Assembly (NCBI RefSeq): GCF_000430785.1 | Contig: NZ_AUMR01000013.1 | Span: 47,307 to 111,306 of the forward strand | DNA length: 64,000 nucleotides | DNA from: Ectobacillus panaciterrae DSM 19096 | Lineage (GTDB): Bacteria; Bacillota; Bacilli; Bacillales; Bacillaceae_G | Direction of reading: 5' to 3' | Shown here: positions 24,392-34,293 of the stretch, piece by piece | Position numbering within the stretch: the first letter of the stretch is position 1 | Layout: each line of letters starts with the position of its first letter | Program-made: the position numbers and the translations under genes | Notes under the pieces: generated by a model | Databases searched by the model: none | The model's input: only the letters and a program-made list of their open reading frames with translations | Told to the model about the DNA's origin: nothing

Positions 24392-26806
24392 GTGAGCTAC
24401 AATCATAATGAAATCGAGAAAAAGTGGCAGGCGTATTGGGAAGAGCATAAGACATTCCGTACGACCGAAGATAAAGACAAACCGAAATTTTACGCATTAG
24501 ACATGTTTCCTTATCCGTCCGGTGCGGGTCTTCACGTAGGACACCCGGAAGGATATACAGCGACTGATATTTTATCGCGTATGAAGCGCATGCAGGGCTA
24601 TAACGTGCTTCATCCAATGGGTTGGGATGCGTTCGGTCTTCCTGCAGAGCAATACGCTTTAGATACAGGAAATGACCCAGCGGAGTTTACAGAGAAAAAC
24701 ATCAATACATTCCGCAGCCAAATTAAGGCTCTTGGCTTTTCTTACGACTGGGATCGCGAAGTGAATACGACTCATCCTGGTTATTACAAATGGACGCAAT
24801 GGATTTTCTTGAAGCTGTACGAAAAAGGTTTGGCATATGTTGATGAGGTAGCAGTAAACTGGTGTCCGGCGCTTGGCACGGTATTGGCGAACGAAGAGGT
24901 AATCGACGGCAAGAGCGAGCGCGGGGGTCACCCGGTAGAGCGCCGTCCGATGAAGCAGTGGGTGTTGAAAATCACTGCATACGCAGACCGCTTACTGGAA
25001 GATTTAGAGGAGCTTGACTGGCCGGAAAGCTTGAAGGAAATGCAGCGCAACTGGATCGGACGTTCCGAGGGTGCGGAGGTTCACTTCAAAGTAGATGGTA
25101 TAGATGAAACTTATACAGTGTTCACAACTCGTCCTGACACATTGTTCGGTGCAACTTATTCAGTGTTGGCTCCTGAGCATGCGCTTGTGGAAAAGATTAC
25201 GACACCTGAGCAAAAGGCAGCGGTGGAAGCATACTTAGATCAAGTGAAGACAAAGAGCGATCTTGAGCGTACAGATTTGGCAAAGGATAAAACAGGCGTA
25301 TTTACAGGCGCTTATGCGATTAACCCGGTAAATGGCGAAAAAATGCCGATCTGGATCGCGGATTATGTGCTTGCGAGCTACGGTACAGGAGCAATCATGG
25401 CAGTGCCGGCGCACGATGAGCGCGATTATGAGTTCGCGAAGAAATTCGAATTGCCGATTACAGAAGTAGTGGCAGGCGGCGATGTTTCCAAGGAAGCTTA
25501 CACAGGAGACGGCAAGCATGTGAACTCTGCTTTCTTGAACGGTTTGAATAAAGAAGAAGCGATTGAGAAAATGATTGAATGGCTTGAATTAAGCAAAGCT
25601 GGGGAGAAAAAGGTCACATATCGTCTTCGCGACTGGCTATTCAGCCGTCAGCGTTATTGGGGCGAACCGATTCCAGTTATTCATTGGGAAGATGGAACAA
25701 TGACAGCTGTTCCGGAAGAAGAGCTTCCATTAGTTCTGCCGAAGACTGATGATATCCGTCCATCTGGTACAGGCGAATCTCCGCTTGCAAATGTCGCGGA
25801 TTGGGTAAGTGTAACGGACCTTGCGACTGGAAAAAAAGGCCGCCGCGAAACGAACACTATGCCGCAATGGGGCGGAAGCTGCTGGTACTATTTGCGTTAT
25901 ATCGATCCGCATAACAGCGAAAAGCTGGCTGACCCTGAGAAGTTAAAGCAGTGGCTTCCGGTTGATATTTACATCGGCGGCGCGGAGCATGCTGTTCTTC
26001 ACTTGTTATATGCGCGCTTTTGGCATAAATTCTTGTACGACTTGGGCGTAGTGCCGACAAAAGAACCGTTCCAAAAATTGTTCAACCAAGGTATGATTTT
26101 AGGCGCCAACAACGAAAAAATGAGTAAATCCAAAGGCAACGTTGTAAATCCTGATGATATCGTGGCAAGCCACGGAGCAGATACGCTTCGCTTATATGAA
26201 ATGTTTATGGGGCCGCTTGAAGCGTCTATCGCTTGGTCTGAAACAGGCCTTGACGGAGCGCGCCGCTTCTTGGACCGCGTATGGCGTTTATTCGTGCAAG
26301 AAAACGGCGAGCTAAGCGAAAAGATTACAAAAGAGCCAAACAAAGGGCTTGATAAGGTATACCATCAAACAGTGAAGAAGGTTACGGAGGACTATGAAGG
26401 AATCCGCTTCAACACGGCGATTTCACAAATGATGGTATTCATCAACGACGCGTACAAAGCAGAAACGCTTCCGCAGGAGTACGTAGAAGGCTTTGTGAAG
26501 CTATTGTCTCCAATTGCGCCGCACATCGCGGAAGAGCTTTGGAGCAAGCTTGGCCACAGCGAAACAGTGACATATGAAGCTTGGCCGGCTTATGATGAGT
26601 CGAAGCTCGTAGAAGACGAAATCGAAATCGTTGTGCAAATTAACGGCAAAGTGAAAGCAAAGCTTCTTGTGGCGAAAGATGCGACAAGAGAGCAAATGGA
26701 GCAATTGGCTCTTACAGATGAACAAGTAAAGGTGCAAATTGAAGGCAAAACGGTTCGCAAAGTAATTGCGGTACCGGGCAAGCTTGTTAATATTGTTGCT
26801 AACTAA
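24392..26806 (+). CDS. leuS: leucyl-tRNA synthetase
   Basis: 804 residues, class Ia aminoacyl-tRNA synthetase charging tRNA-Leu in the cytoplasm. HIGH-type motif HVGHPEGY at about residue 49, the editing (CP1) domain in the middle, and KMSKS at about residue 576. Start is GTG 24392 after GGAGGG. It sits 40 bases beyond the T-box terminator that controls it. Confidence 0.98.
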   Translation: MSYNHNEIEKKWQAYWEEHKTFRTTEDKDKPKFYALDMFPYPSGAGLHVGHPEGYTATDILSRMKRMQGYNVLHPMGWDAFGLPAEQYALDTGNDPAEFTEKNINTFRSQIKALGFSYDWDREVNTTHPGYYKWTQWIFLKLYEKGLAYVDEVAVNWCPALGTVLANEEVIDGKSERGGHPVERRPMKQWVLKITAYADRLLEDLEELDWPESLKEMQRNWIGRSEGAEVHFKVDGIDETYTVFTTRPDTLFGATYSVLAPEHALVEKITTPEQKAAVEAYLDQVKTKSDLERTDLAKDKTGVFTGAYAINPVNGEKMPIWIADYVLASYGTGAIMAVPAHDERDYEFAKKFELPITEVVAGGDVSKEAYTGDGKHVNSAFLNGLNKEEAIEKMIEWLELSKAGEKKVTYRLRDWLFSRQRYWGEPIPVIHWEDGTMTAVPEEELPLVLPKTDDIRPSGTGESPLANVADWVSVTDLATGKKGRRETNTMPQWGGSCWYYLRYIDPHNSEKLADPEKLKQWLPVDIYIGGAEHAVLHLLYARFWHKFLYDLGVVPTKEPFQKLFNQGMILGANNEKMSKSKGNVVNPDDIVASHGADTLRLYEMFMGPLEASIAWSETGLDGARRFLDRVWRLFVQENGELSEKITKEPNKGLDKVYHQTVKKVTEDYEGIRFNTAISQMMVFINDAYKAETLPQEYVEGFVKLLSPIAPHIAEELWSKLGHSETVTYEAWPAYDESKLVEDEIEIVVQINGKVKAKLLVAKDATREQMEQLALTDEQVKVQIEGKTVRKVIAVPGKLVNIVAN

Positions 26807-26924
26807 GAAAAGCGGAGCCGACTGTTCAGATGTGGAGGCAGAGGTTCTTCCCCCTCAAAGGCGTTTTTTGCCTTTTTGTGGCGGAGGTTCTTAGGCGGGA
26901 GTGCCTAGCCGGCGGAGCTGGACA
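26806..26924 (+). repeat. REP-like GC-rich intergenic repeat
   Basis: Begins AGAAAAGCGGAGCCG directly after leuS and ends GCGGAGCTGGACA. It contains an inverted pair around CAAAGGCGTTTTTTGCCTTT. Same family as 29115-29180, 43924-44088, 46555-46733, 56506-56580 and 10321-10361. Confidence 0.8.
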
Positions 26925-26966
26925 ATGAAGCTGAATATATCTAAAAGCTTCTGCTTTCTTGCAACT

Positions 26967-27000
26967 AAAAAATGGCTCCCAATGAAGGGGGCCATTTTCT
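26967..27000 (+). terminator. hairpin between REP repeat and small ORF
   Basis: Stem around AAAATGGC/GGCCATTTT with an imperfect middle; may be the leuS terminator beyond the repeat. Confidence 0.6.
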
Positions 27001-27060
27001 CATAGAAAGGCTTTAGTCTGCGCAAAATAGAAACGACTTCACAACAAGGAGGGTTTCGCA

Positions 27061-27177
27061 TGAGCAAAGGCAAAGGCAGAAGCAACAACGGCGGTCAAAA
27101 GCAGCCGAACTTCGATGATTCGTCTAATTTCTCTGAAGGAAAACAGCGCCAAAGCAAGAAGCAAGGAAAAGAAAAGT
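27061..27177 (+). CDS. 38-residue polar basic protein
   Basis: ATG follows an AAGGAGGG site and opens a 38-codon frame (starts MSKGKGRSNNGGQ) rich in Lys, Gln, Ser and Asn, with no hydrophobic core. It has the look of a minor spore or DNA-associated peptide, like the 50-residue gene at 22541, but no family is recognised. A terminator follows at once. Confidence 0.6.
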
Positions 27178-27189
27178 AAGCTGTGCAAT

Positions 27190-27230
27190 AGAACGATCTT
27201 GAATTCCACGGGATCGTTCTTTTTTATTTT
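27190..27230. terminator. bidirectional terminator
   Basis: Stem AGAACGATC/GATCGTTCT followed by a T-run; shared by the small ORF and the convergent coiled-coil gene. Confidence 0.85.
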
Positions 27231-27865
27231 AGCTGCTGCTCCAGCTGTTTTGCCTGTTCGAGAAGCTGCCTCTGCTTTTCAATGATCTGTTTTTCGAGTT
27301 CAATCAGCTGAGCCATGTTCTCTTCCTTCACGGATTGGCGCAGTTCTCTTTTTTGCCGATACAATTTGTGCAGCTCGTGATGTGTTTGACGTTTATTTTT
27401 CATTATCGGATTGGACTCATCCCGCTTAATTTTCAGCGGTTTTACAGATTTTCTCATTTCTTTATGCTTTGTCTTCATCTCATCTCGAAGCGATGCCAGC
27501 TGTTTTTTCAGATCGGCCGTTTTGGCTTCATCCTTTTGCTGCTTGGCTGCTTTCATTTCTTGGTGAAGAGCTTGTGCTTTTTCACGCAGCTTTTGCATGT
27601 CGGTATGCAGAGCTTCGAGTTTCGTCTTTTCCTCCTTTGTCAAATCGGATTTTTCAATCCAAAGCTTTCGATTCGTTTCTCTTTGCCGGTGCAGCTGTTG
27701 GTGCAGCTGTTTCTCTTGTGCTTCCAGCTGCTGCAATGTTTCGTTCTTGATAAGCGAGCTCTTCTGTTGCGCTGATACAGCTGGTTCGGCCGCCGATACT
27801 GATGAAATACCGCTGACGGCAAGGATTGTCATGCCGAGCGATGTGATAATGAATTTCCACTGCAT
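27224..27865 (-). CDS. secreted coiled-coil protein, uncharacterised
   Basis: 213 residues from ATG 27865 (AAGGAGTGGG ahead). A Sec signal peptide covers about residues 1-25, with probable cleavage after VSA before AEP. The remainder is a long, highly charged Lys/Glu/Gln heptad-rich coiled coil with no enzymatic motif. Likely an exported or spore-envelope protein; function unknown. The longer in-frame start at 27961 lacks a ribosome site and would hide the signal peptide. Confidence 0.75.
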   Translation of the reverse strand: MQWKFIITSLGMTILAVSGISSVSAAEPAVSAQQKSSLIKNETLQQLEAQEKQLHQQLHRQRETNRKLWIEKSDLTKEEKTKLEALHTDMQKLREKAQALHQEMKAAKQQKDEAKTADLKKQLASLRDEMKTKHKEMRKSVKPLKIKRDESNPIMKNKRQTHHELHKLYRQKRELRQSVKEENMAQLIELEKQIIEKQRQLLEQAKQLEQQLK

Positions 27866-28058
27866 AGTCCCACTCCTTACGTTAAAATGGCAAGAGGTTG
27901 CTTGCGTTCTTAGTCTGTCCATCTTCTGTGTCTTTTTTGTGGATTTAGTATGTTTTTCCAAAGAAATCCATCGGAAACGCGATGTTTTCTTTTTTGCTTT
28001 CTGCTTCGCGCGTTGCTAAAATAGTGTGAAGAGTGAATGTAGAGAGGGGAAATCGAGA

Positions 28059-28367
28059 ATGTTTGAGCTTCAAACAATTACGCCGGAAGAGGTACAGGAA
28101 AGATTAGAAAATGGAGAAACATTATTTCTTGTAGATGTACGAGAAGACGAGGAGATTGAATATTACGGCAAGATTCCCGAGGCTGTTCATATTAAAATGG
28201 GAGATATCCCAAGCAAGCTGGAAGTTTTCGATAAAGAAAATGAATATATCTTTATCTGCAAGTCAGGTGTGCGCAGTGAGCATGTATGCCTATATTTAAA
28301 TGAGAAAGGCTATAAAGCTGTGAATATGGTCGGCGGCATGACGTCTTATGCAGGCGAAGTGAAATAA
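28059..28367 (+). CDS. ytwF: rhodanese-like domain protein YtwF
   Basis: 102 residues from ATG 28059 (AGAGGGGAA ahead). Single rhodanese domain with VDVREDEEIEYYGKIPEAVHI and the active-site loop CKSGVRS, the Cys carrying persulfide sulfur. Size matches B. subtilis YtwF. Probable sulfur-relay or regulatory protein. Confidence 0.9.
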   Translation: MFELQTITPEEVQERLENGETLFLVDVREDEEIEYYGKIPEAVHIKMGDIPSKLEVFDKENEYIFICKSGVRSEHVCLYLNEKGYKAVNMVGGMTSYAGEVK

Positions 28368-28396
28368 ACGTGAAACGATTTTCGTTTCACGTTTTT
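28367..28396 (+). terminator. terminator of ytwF
   Basis: Stem ACGTGAAACGA/TCGTTTCACGT with a short loop and five Ts. Confidence 0.9.
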
Positions 28397-28443
28397 CCTT
28401 ATGTGCATATAGTAGTAGGAGCGAAAAGGAAAGAAGGCGGATT

Positions 28444-28653
28444 ATGGCTCCTATTAGTCGAAAAATAAAGATCGTTAACAACCGGGGACAAACCAACCTC
28501 GGCAACCGCCATAACTTATCTCCATTTTCCGTATCAAAAGAGCGAAACGGATCGGGCGGCGCAAATAAAGCGGTGATTTTAAATGGAAAAAGAACGGGTG
28601 AAGCAGCTATAGAACCAATGTCAACAGAAAGTGAAGCTTCGATCGATTTGTAG
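28444..28653 (+). CDS. GerPF-like small spore protein, first of pair
   Basis: 69 residues. The NNRGQTNLGNRHNLSP...SKERNGSGGAN pattern resembles the GerPA/GerPF family of small spore germination proteins (usually 60-80 residues with an SP-x-S-x-SK core and Gly/Asn-rich middle). Assignment rests on this pattern only. The downstream gene has a related layout, so this is probably a tandem duplicate pair. AGAAGGCGGATT lies upstream of ATG 28444. Confidence 0.55.
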   Translation: MAPISRKIKIVNNRGQTNLGNRHNLSPFSVSKERNGSGGANKAVILNGKRTGEAAIEPMSTESEASIDL

Positions 28654-28746
28654 TTTTAAGCAGAGGGAGGAGTCAATAGTGAATCGAACCCTTCTCGTAC
28701 ATCACGCATATATATAAAGGATGACAAGAAGAAAGGTCTGAGAGCA

Positions 28747-28992
28747 ATGTCGATTTGCATTAAAAAGTTCATTGTCGTAAATAATTTCGGCACGATCAGC
28801 TTTGCAGACAGCATCAGCGAAATGCCGATGAAAGCATCAAAATCCAATAACGGTGCGACAGGTCCTGTTGTTGCCGATTTTGTAAATGGAAGAAGAGTCT
28901 TCCAAACACAGGATACAGGTGCAAATGAAGCGAACACAGGGCAAACGATTGAGGAAGCAACGGCAGAGGATATAAGCGGAACAAATTTGTAA
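28747..28992 (+). CDS. GerPF-like small spore protein, second of pair
   Basis: 81 residues, similar in layout to the previous gene: VVNNFGTISFADS, then a K-SK/N-rich and Gly-rich segment, then an acidic tail extended by about 12 residues. Likely spore-associated. A GAAAGG site lies upstream of ATG 28747, and a terminator follows the stop codon. Confidence 0.55.
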   Translation: MSICIKKFIVVNNFGTISFADSISEMPMKASKSNNGATGPVVADFVNGRRVFQTQDTGANEANTGQTIEEATAEDISGTNL

Positions 28993-28995
28993 AGG

Positions 28996-29020
28996 AGTCA
29001 GCAAGAAGCTGGCTTTTTTT
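28996..29020 (+). terminator. terminator of the GerPF-like pair
   Basis: Stem AGTCAGC/GCTGGCT with an AAGAA loop and seven Ts. Confidence 0.85.
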
Positions 29021-29034
29021 AGATGGAATTATAC

Positions 29035-29116
29035 AAGAGAGAAGAAGCATACAATATTCCCTTTTGGTTATACATAGCACATGAACATGTCGAAATTATC
29101 ATTCACTCATATATAG
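29035..29116 (+). repeat. 82-bp dispersed repeat, copy 1
   Basis: Nearly identical to the reverse complement of 53841-53921, including the shared core CATGTCGAAATTATCATTCA and the CTCATATATAG end. A one-base indel separates the copies. It abuts a REP-like element at 29115. Confidence 0.8.
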
Positions 29117-29180
29117 CTCCGCCGGCAATTCGCTGCCACCTAAGAACCTCCGCCTAAACGAGCCGGCTTCGCTTTTCTTA
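29115..29180 (-). repeat. REP-like repeat, inverse copy
   Basis: Reads AGCTCCGCCGG to CGAGCCGGCTTCGCTTTTCT, the reverse orientation of the family at 26806 and 43924. Confidence 0.75.
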
Positions 29181-29266
29181 TTTGTTAAATTTATTGGAGT
29201 AATCATAAATTTTTTTACGTCTAATAAAATAAATCAAATAAGACATTCATGAAGGGAGGGGCATGA

Positions 29267-29503
29267 ATGGGCAGGACTTTAAAAATAGATATTACCGAAA
29301 AGGTAATCGCAAAGTTTAAGGAAGAGTATTTGGAGTTGTATTCAAATAAGTTTATTATAGGTAAATTCTACGTGCATGCAGCAGAAAAGAAGTACGAACT
29401 TGAAGAAGGATATGTACATGAAAATGGAAGGTTTTACCGTCTTATTGATACGCGAAGAGATATCGATCCATCAGTTTCCGGCTGTGATTTGGGATGGTGC
29501 TAA
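29267..29503 (+). CDS. small protein upstream of cse60
   Basis: 78 residues, no recognised family; charged alpha/beta protein beginning MGRTLKIDITEKVI and ending near SGCDLGWC. GAAGGGAGGGG precedes ATG 29267. Its stop codon (29501-29503) is two bases from the cse60 ATG, so it forms an operon with that sporulation gene and may be sporulation-linked. Confidence 0.7.
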   Translation: MGRTLKIDITEKVIAKFKEEYLELYSNKFIIGKFYVHAAEKKYELEEGYVHENGRFYRLIDTRRDIDPSVSGCDLGWC

Positions 29504-29504
29504 T

Positions 29505-29687
29505 ATGATACGCGTTAAGGTGTTTGATGAAACCCATGAAAAAGATTTAGAAGAATCTATCAATGGTTTTCTAAAAAAAATAGAAGACAATAGGGTGATT
29601 GATATAAAATATCAAGTGGCAGTTTCTAATAATGATGAAGAAAATCAAATTTATTGCTTTTCAGCGATGATTGTATATAGAGCCTAA
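29505..29687 (+). CDS. cse60: sporulation protein Cse60 (YteV)
   Basis: 60 residues, matching the small SigE-controlled protein Cse60 of bacilli: MIRVKVFDETHEKDLEES, IKYQVAVS, IYCFSAMIVY. Function in sporulation is not defined. Translated from ATG 29505 just after the previous stop, probably by coupling. Confidence 0.88.
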   Translation: MIRVKVFDETHEKDLEESINGFLKKIEDNRVIDIKYQVAVSNNDEENQIYCFSAMIVYRA

Positions 29688-29711
29688 CAAGATGTTAGGC
29701 TCTCTTTTATT
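29681..29711 (+). terminator. terminator of cse60 unit
   Basis: Stem AGCCTAACA/TGTTAGGCT with a three-base loop and T-rich tail overlapping the stop codon. Confidence 0.85.
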
Positions 29712-29715
29712 TTAA

Positions 29716-30975
29716 TTATACGTTTTGTGCTGCAGTCGTACCTGCGATTCTTCCTGTAACAAGAGCGGCTGTGATGTTATAGCCTCCTGTATAACCGTGA
29801 ATGTCCAGAATTTCTCCGCAGAAGTACAAGCCTTTCATAAGCTTTGAAGCCATTTCCTTCGGGTGAATTTCTTTTACGGATACGCCTCCTCCTGTCACGA
29901 ATGCCTTCTCAAGCGGCTGCGTCCCGTTTACGGTGAAGGTGAAGCCCTTTAAGTCTTGGACAAATGCACGAATCTTATCATTTGCTGTTTGTCCGGCTGC
30001 CTGGCTCGCATCGATATCGTTTTTCTCAAGCAAGAACAGGAGATAACGTTCCGGGGCATAGCCTTTGAGCACGTTTTTCAGCCCTTTTTTCGGCTCATCC
30101 TTAATTTGTTTTACAATCTCTTGAAATAATGGCTCTTCTTTTTGAGCGGGCAGAGCGTCAATACGGACATGAACCGTATTTGTTTTAAACTTTTTCATCG
30201 TTTTGATTACATATTGGCTGCAGCGAAGCGCCGCCGGGCCTGAAATTCCAAAATGAGTGAACAGCATATCCATCATATGCGTTTTCACTATTTTTCCTTT
30301 TGGGTCTACAACACTTAAAGCCGCACCGCGCAGAGCTAAGCCTTGAAGAATGCGGTCACGGATAAACGGTTCGTTTGAAGTGATGGGAACCTCTGTCGGA
30401 AACAACTCTGTAATGGTATGCCCTGCTTTTTCAGCCCAAGCGTATCCATCTCCTGTCGAGCCAGTGTGAGGCACGGACTTGCCGCCTACTGCAATTACCA
30501 CATGCTTTGTCGGCAGCACTTCCCCGTTTTGCAGAATAACAGCCGATGTTTGCCCATTTTCGTATTCTACCGTTTTTACCGGTGTATTTACTCTTATATG
30601 CACTCGCAGCTCCTGCAATCTGCGAAGCAGTGCATCTACAACGGATTGTGCTTTGTCCGAAACAGGGAACATGCGGCCGTGGTCTTCTTCTTTCAGCTGT
30701 ACGCCCAACTTCTCAAAAAAGCGAATAATATCTTCATTATTAAAGACGGAAAAGGCACTATATAAGAAGCGGCCGTTCCCTGGAATATGCTTGACAATTT
30801 CATCAACCGGAAGGCGGTTTGTTACGTTGCAGCGGCCTCCGCCGGAAATCGCCAGCTTGCGGCCGAGCTTATCTCCTTTATCAAGAAGAAGAACTTTTGC
30901 GCCGCCTTCAGCTGCTCCGATGGCAGCCATCAATCCGGACGGGCCGCCCCCGATTACAATTACATCATAATTCAT
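29716..30975 (-). CDS. ytfP: HI0933-type FAD-dependent oxidoreductase YtfP
   Basis: 419 residues. N-terminal FAD dinucleotide fold [21 protein letters not shown] at residues about 6-26, the family signature [14 protein letters not shown], and a C-terminal [10 protein letters not shown] and [16 protein letters not shown] closing the FAD site. BaiN/HI0933 flavoprotein family; physiological substrate unknown. Same gene family and neighbourhood as B. subtilis YtfP. Confidence 0.92.
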   Translation of the reverse strand: MNYDVIVIGGGPSGLMAAIGAAEGGAKVLLLDKGDKLGRKLAISGGGRCNVTNRLPVDEIVKHIPGNGRFLYSAFSVFNNEDIIRFFEKLGVQLKEEDHGRMFPVSDKAQSVVDALLRRLQELRVHIRVNTPVKTVEYENGQTSAVILQNGEVLPTKHVVIAVGGKSVPHTGSTGDGYAWAEKAGHTITELFPTEVPITSNEPFIRDRILQGLALRGAALSVVDPKGKIVKTHMMDMLFTHFGISGPAALRCSQYVIKTMKKFKTNTVHVRIDALPAQKEEPLFQEIVKQIKDEPKKGLKNVLKGYAPERYLLFLLEKNDIDASQAAGQTANDKIRAFVQDLKGFTFTVNGTQPLEKAFVTGGGVSVKEIHPKEMASKLMKGLYFCGEILDIHGYTGGYNITAALVTGRIAGTTAAQNV

Positions 30976-31125
30976 GTTATCACCCTTGCTTTTGTACTGT
31001 AGAAAAGAATAGCACGAATTAGAAAAAAAGAAAAACTGCCAATCATTTGCACACTTATATAATTAATAATCCATTTAAACAATCGAACGAACGTATCGTT
31101 TGTTTCAAGAAAATGGTTATATTAC

Positions 31126-31152
31126 AAGCCGTCCATAAATGCGGCTTTTTTT
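31126..31152 (+). terminator. orphan terminator upstream of the flippase gene
   Basis: Stem AAGCCG/CGGCTT, ten-base loop, then seven Ts on the plus strand. No plus-strand gene lies between the divergent ytfP start and here, so it may close a short leader or small RNA. Confidence 0.6.
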
Positions 31153-31226
31153 GTATGAATTTATCCTTCACTGATGTTTTGTGATACAATACAAAGGTTA
31201 GATTCCAATTGTTTGGAGGCTTTTTT

Positions 31227-32876
31227 ATGTCTGATTCTAAGTTTATACGCGGTACGCTCATTGTGACATTCGGGACCTTTCTGGTGAAGTTTCTCGGCAT
31301 GATTTATGTTTTTCCGTTTCATGCGCTTGTCGGTACAAATGGCGGAACGTTGTACACATACGGTTATGTGCCGTATACCATTTTCTTGAGCATTGCGACG
31401 GCGGGAGTGCCTCTTGCGGTTTCCAAATTTGTTTCCAAGTATAATGCTTTAGGAGATTATGAGACGAGCAGACGCATGTTCCGTTCGGGCATGAAACTCA
31501 TGATTTTTATGGGTATGCTTTCGTTTATCGTACTGTATGCGACAGCACCGTTATTTGCGGAAGCAATGCTTGGCAACAAGCAGCTTGAGAACAGTGTGGG
31601 AGAAGTAACGATGATTATCCGTCTTGTCAGCTTCGCGCTGCTTGTCGTACCGGCGGCCAGCTTGATTCGAGGCTTTTTCCAAGGTCACCAGTCCATGGGA
31701 CCGACCACTGTCTCACAAATTATTGAACAGATTATTCGCGTTATCGTATTGTTAGCCGGAAGTTATATCGTAATTAAAGTATTGAAGGGTTCGGTTGCAA
31801 CAGCAGTCGGCGTTTCTACGTTTGCTGCGTTTGTATCGGCGATCGGTGCCTTGGCAGTGCTGATTTGGTATTGGTTTAAGCGCAAACTCCATCTTGATGA
31901 GTTGCTTTCAAATCAAAAGATAAAGCCGGCAGATGTAAGTACGCCGCAGCTGTTCAAAGAACTGTTTGCGTATGCTTTACCATACGTTGTAGTTGGACTG
32001 ACGATTCCTTTGTATCAGCAAATTGACACGCTTACGTTTAACAAAGCAATGGAAGCAGTTGGAAAGGGAGATATCGCAGAGCACGCACTCGGCATTTTTA
32101 CGATGTGGACGCATAAGCTCATCATGATTCCGGTGTCGCTTGCGACTGCGTTCAGCTTAACTCTTGTACCCGCTATTACAAAATCGTTTACAGAAGATAA
32201 GCAAGGAGTATTGCATCGTCAAATCTCGCAAACGTTTCAGCTTAATGTCTTTTTAACGCTGCCGGCAGTTGTCGGGATTTCGGTGCTTGCATATCCGATT
32301 TATACAGCTTTTTATGAGCCGGATAAGCTGGGCGGACAGATTCTTATGTGGTATGCTCCTGTCGCGATGCTGTTTGCTTTATTTTCCGTAACAGGCGCAG
32401 TTCTGCAGGGGATCAACCAGCAAAAGCATGCGATTATCGGACTTGGCATTGGAGTTGTACTAAAGGTGATATGCAACCTTGTGCTTATTCGTTACTTTGA
32501 AACGATTGGAGCAGTACTTGGAACAGGTATCGGATTTGCGGTTTCTGTTTGGTACACGAATTTGCAGATTAAGAAGCATGCGAATTTCAGCTTTGCCCTC
32601 GTTTATAAGCGTGCATTCCAAGTTGTGATTCTTACCGCTGTTATGGCCATTGTCGTTAAGATTTTGCTTTGGGGATTAACTCCTGTATTGGCTTATACAG
32701 AGAATCGTTGGCAAGCAATCGCTGCAGTAGTGATTACTGCTTCCATCGGAGCGCTCGTGTACGGATTCCTCGCAATTCGTACTGGCGTAATGCAGCGCAT
32801 GTTCGGCGAAGAGTTTTTGGGTAAACTAAAAGCGAAGTTTGGAAGGAAGTTAAAAATACGAACGAAAGGGGCTTAA
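31227..32876 (+). CDS. ytgP: MurJ/YtgP lipid II flippase family protein
   Basis: 549 residues from ATG 31227 (TTGGAGG ahead), 14 predicted transmembrane helices of the MOP/MVF superfamily. B. subtilis YtgP is identified as MurJ, which flips lipid II for peptidoglycan synthesis. Conserved features include the N-terminal RGTLIVTFGTFLVKFLGMIYV and RGFFQGHQSMGPTTVSQIIEQ. A basic C-terminal tail follows the last helix. Confidence 0.92.
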   Translation: MSDSKFIRGTLIVTFGTFLVKFLGMIYVFPFHALVGTNGGTLYTYGYVPYTIFLSIATAGVPLAVSKFVSKYNALGDYETSRRMFRSGMKLMIFMGMLSFIVLYATAPLFAEAMLGNKQLENSVGEVTMIIRLVSFALLVVPAASLIRGFFQGHQSMGPTTVSQIIEQIIRVIVLLAGSYIVIKVLKGSVATAVGVSTFAAFVSAIGALAVLIWYWFKRKLHLDELLSNQKIKPADVSTPQLFKELFAYALPYVVVGLTIPLYQQIDTLTFNKAMEAVGKGDIAEHALGIFTMWTHKLIMIPVSLATAFSLTLVPAITKSFTEDKQGVLHRQISQTFQLNVFLTLPAVVGISVLAYPIYTAFYEPDKLGGQILMWYAPVAMLFALFSVTGAVLQGINQQKHAIIGLGIGVVLKVICNLVLIRYFETIGAVLGTGIGFAVSVWYTNLQIKKHANFSFALVYKRAFQVVILTAVMAIVVKILLWGLTPVLAYTENRWQAIAAVVITASIGALVYGFLAIRTGVMQRMFGEEFLGKLKAKFGRKLKIRTKGA

Positions 32877-32893
32877 GTATAGCCCCTTTCTCT
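32864..32893 (+). terminator. terminator/attenuator after ytgP
   Basis: Stem GAAAGGGGCT/AGCCCCTTTC spans the ytgP stop codon; short T-rich tail. The rsuA-type gene starts 23 bases later. Confidence 0.75.
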
Positions 32894-32915
32894 ATACATA
32901 AAGAAGGTGGAAAAT

Positions 32916-33623
32916 ATGAGAATCGATAAATTATTGGCGAATATGGGCTACGGCAGCCGAAAAGAAGTAAAGAAGCTTTTGAAGGACGGAGCCGTGAAAG
33001 TAGACGGTATGCCGGTAAAGGATGCGAAGTTCCACGTGAACGTAGCCGAGGAAGAAGTAACAGTTTACGGAGATGTAGTGGAATATAAGGAATTTGTATA
33101 TTTAATGATGAACAAGCCGCCGGGTGTAATTTCAGCAACGGAAGATGATGTACATGAAACAGTAATTGACCTGCTTGAAGAGGAAGATGTTATTTTTGAA
33201 CCATTTCCGGTTGGAAGGCTTGATAAAGATACGGAAGGATTTCTCCTGTTAACAAATGACGGTCAGCTTGCTCATCAGCTGCTGTCACCGAAAAAGCATG
33301 TGCCGAAAAAGTATTATGCAAAGGTAGAGGGACGCGTGACAGAAGCGGATGCAGAAGCGTTCAAAAAGGGTGTCATTCTGGATGATGGTTATGAAACAAA
33401 GCCTGGTGAACTGACGATTTTGCATGAGGGTGATATTTCGGAAATTGAGCTGGTGATTACAGAAGGCAAGTTTCATCAAGTGAAACGCATGTTTGAGGCT
33501 GTCGGCAAGAAGGTCATTTATTTAAAGAGAACAGAAATGGGACCGCTCAAGCTAGATGAGGAGCTGGAGCTTGGGCAATATCGCGAACTAACGGATGAAG
33601 AACTGGAATTGCTGAAGGGATGA
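32916..33623 (+). CDS. ytzG: RsuA-family 16S rRNA pseudouridine synthase YtzG
   Basis: 235 residues from ATG 32916 (GAAGGTGG ahead). N-terminal S4 RNA-binding domain (residues about 1-55, KLLANMGYGSRKEVKKLL), then the catalytic motif GRLDKDTEGFLLLTNDG whose first Asp is the nucleophile. RsuA/RluB group; by synteny with B. subtilis YtzG it modifies small-subunit rRNA. Confidence 0.92.
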   Translation: MRIDKLLANMGYGSRKEVKKLLKDGAVKVDGMPVKDAKFHVNVAEEEVTVYGDVVEYKEFVYLMMNKPPGVISATEDDVHETVIDLLEEEDVIFEPFPVGRLDKDTEGFLLLTNDGQLAHQLLSPKKHVPKKYYAKVEGRVTEADAEAFKKGVILDDGYETKPGELTILHEGDISEIELVITEGKFHQVKRMFEAVGKKVIYLKRTEMGPLKLDEELELGQYRELTDEELELLKG

Positions 33624-33637
33624 ATTACAGCAAAAAT

Positions 33638-33668
33638 AAACCCCTTTCTTACGGAAGAAAGGGGTATG
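33638..33668. terminator. bidirectional terminator
   Basis: Stem ACCCCTTTCTT/AAGAAAGGGGT with a four-base loop, between the convergent ytzG and ytzE genes. Confidence 0.85.
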
Positions 33669-33689
33669 TATATAAAGATGTTATATTTG

Positions 33690-33911
33690 TTATGACGAAA
33701 GCCGTACTCTTTTTCCTGTTGTTGTCCATTTTCCGCGAGCCGGACTGCAAACCAATTCATTGAATTGCAGCACATTCAAGTCCCGCTGGATTGTTCTTGG
33801 CGTAATGCCGAATTCATCCACGAGGTCTTGTGTTGTAACAATGCCCTTTTCATTGATAAACATATAAATCGACTTAATCCGTGTTAGCATACGAGAGGTT
33901 GTCAATTTCAA
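33690..33911 (-). CDS. ytzE: DeoR-type HTH protein YtzE
   Basis: 73 residues from TTG 33911, chosen because TTGGAGGAG lies ahead and the length matches B. subtilis YtzE; the longer frame has no ribosome site. It is a lone DeoR-like winged HTH (GIVTTQDLVDEFGITPRTIQ, RDLNVLQ) without an effector domain. Targets unknown. Confidence 0.85.
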   Translation of the reverse strand: MKLTTSRMLTRIKSIYMFINEKGIVTTQDLVDEFGITPRTIQRDLNVLQFNELVCSPARGKWTTTGKRVRLSS

Positions 33912-34293
33912 AAAACCACTCCTCCAAGAGTTTTTTGTTGACCCAACAGGGAAAGAAGGCCTTTTCACTTTCATTGTACTCCACTCCAGAAAATTCATGC
34001 ATTATTTTGCGGACTTTTAACAGAAAATTAACAAGTAGACAACAATTGTAAAAGTACATTTTCAAAAAAACGAGGACGATTATGATTTTTTTATCTCTTA
34101 GTTACTAGTTTATGTTTTTCTACGAAAAATGTCAAAATCCTGCATTATGTCGAAAAATTTTTCGGTAAAACACAAATTTTATTATTGGTACTGAAATTGA
34201 ATGTTCGTAAATTTAAATTTGCTGATGCCGGTTGGCGGAAGTGAGAATGGTTTGTTATGATGGAAGGAGCGATATAGTAAAGCAGGTGAAACA
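33912..34293. other. 382-bp intergenic region
   Basis: Divergent promoter space for ytzE and pepV. AT-rich; a short palindrome CGAAAAATTTTTCGG lies near 34153-34167. No repeat family copy, terminator or small gene recognised. Confidence 0.5.

Noticed and set aside
28680..28718. A 12-codon frame with a GGAGG site between the GerPF-like genes
   Set aside because: Too short, no repetition elsewhere, and its end falls in AT-rich sequence; probably fortuitous.
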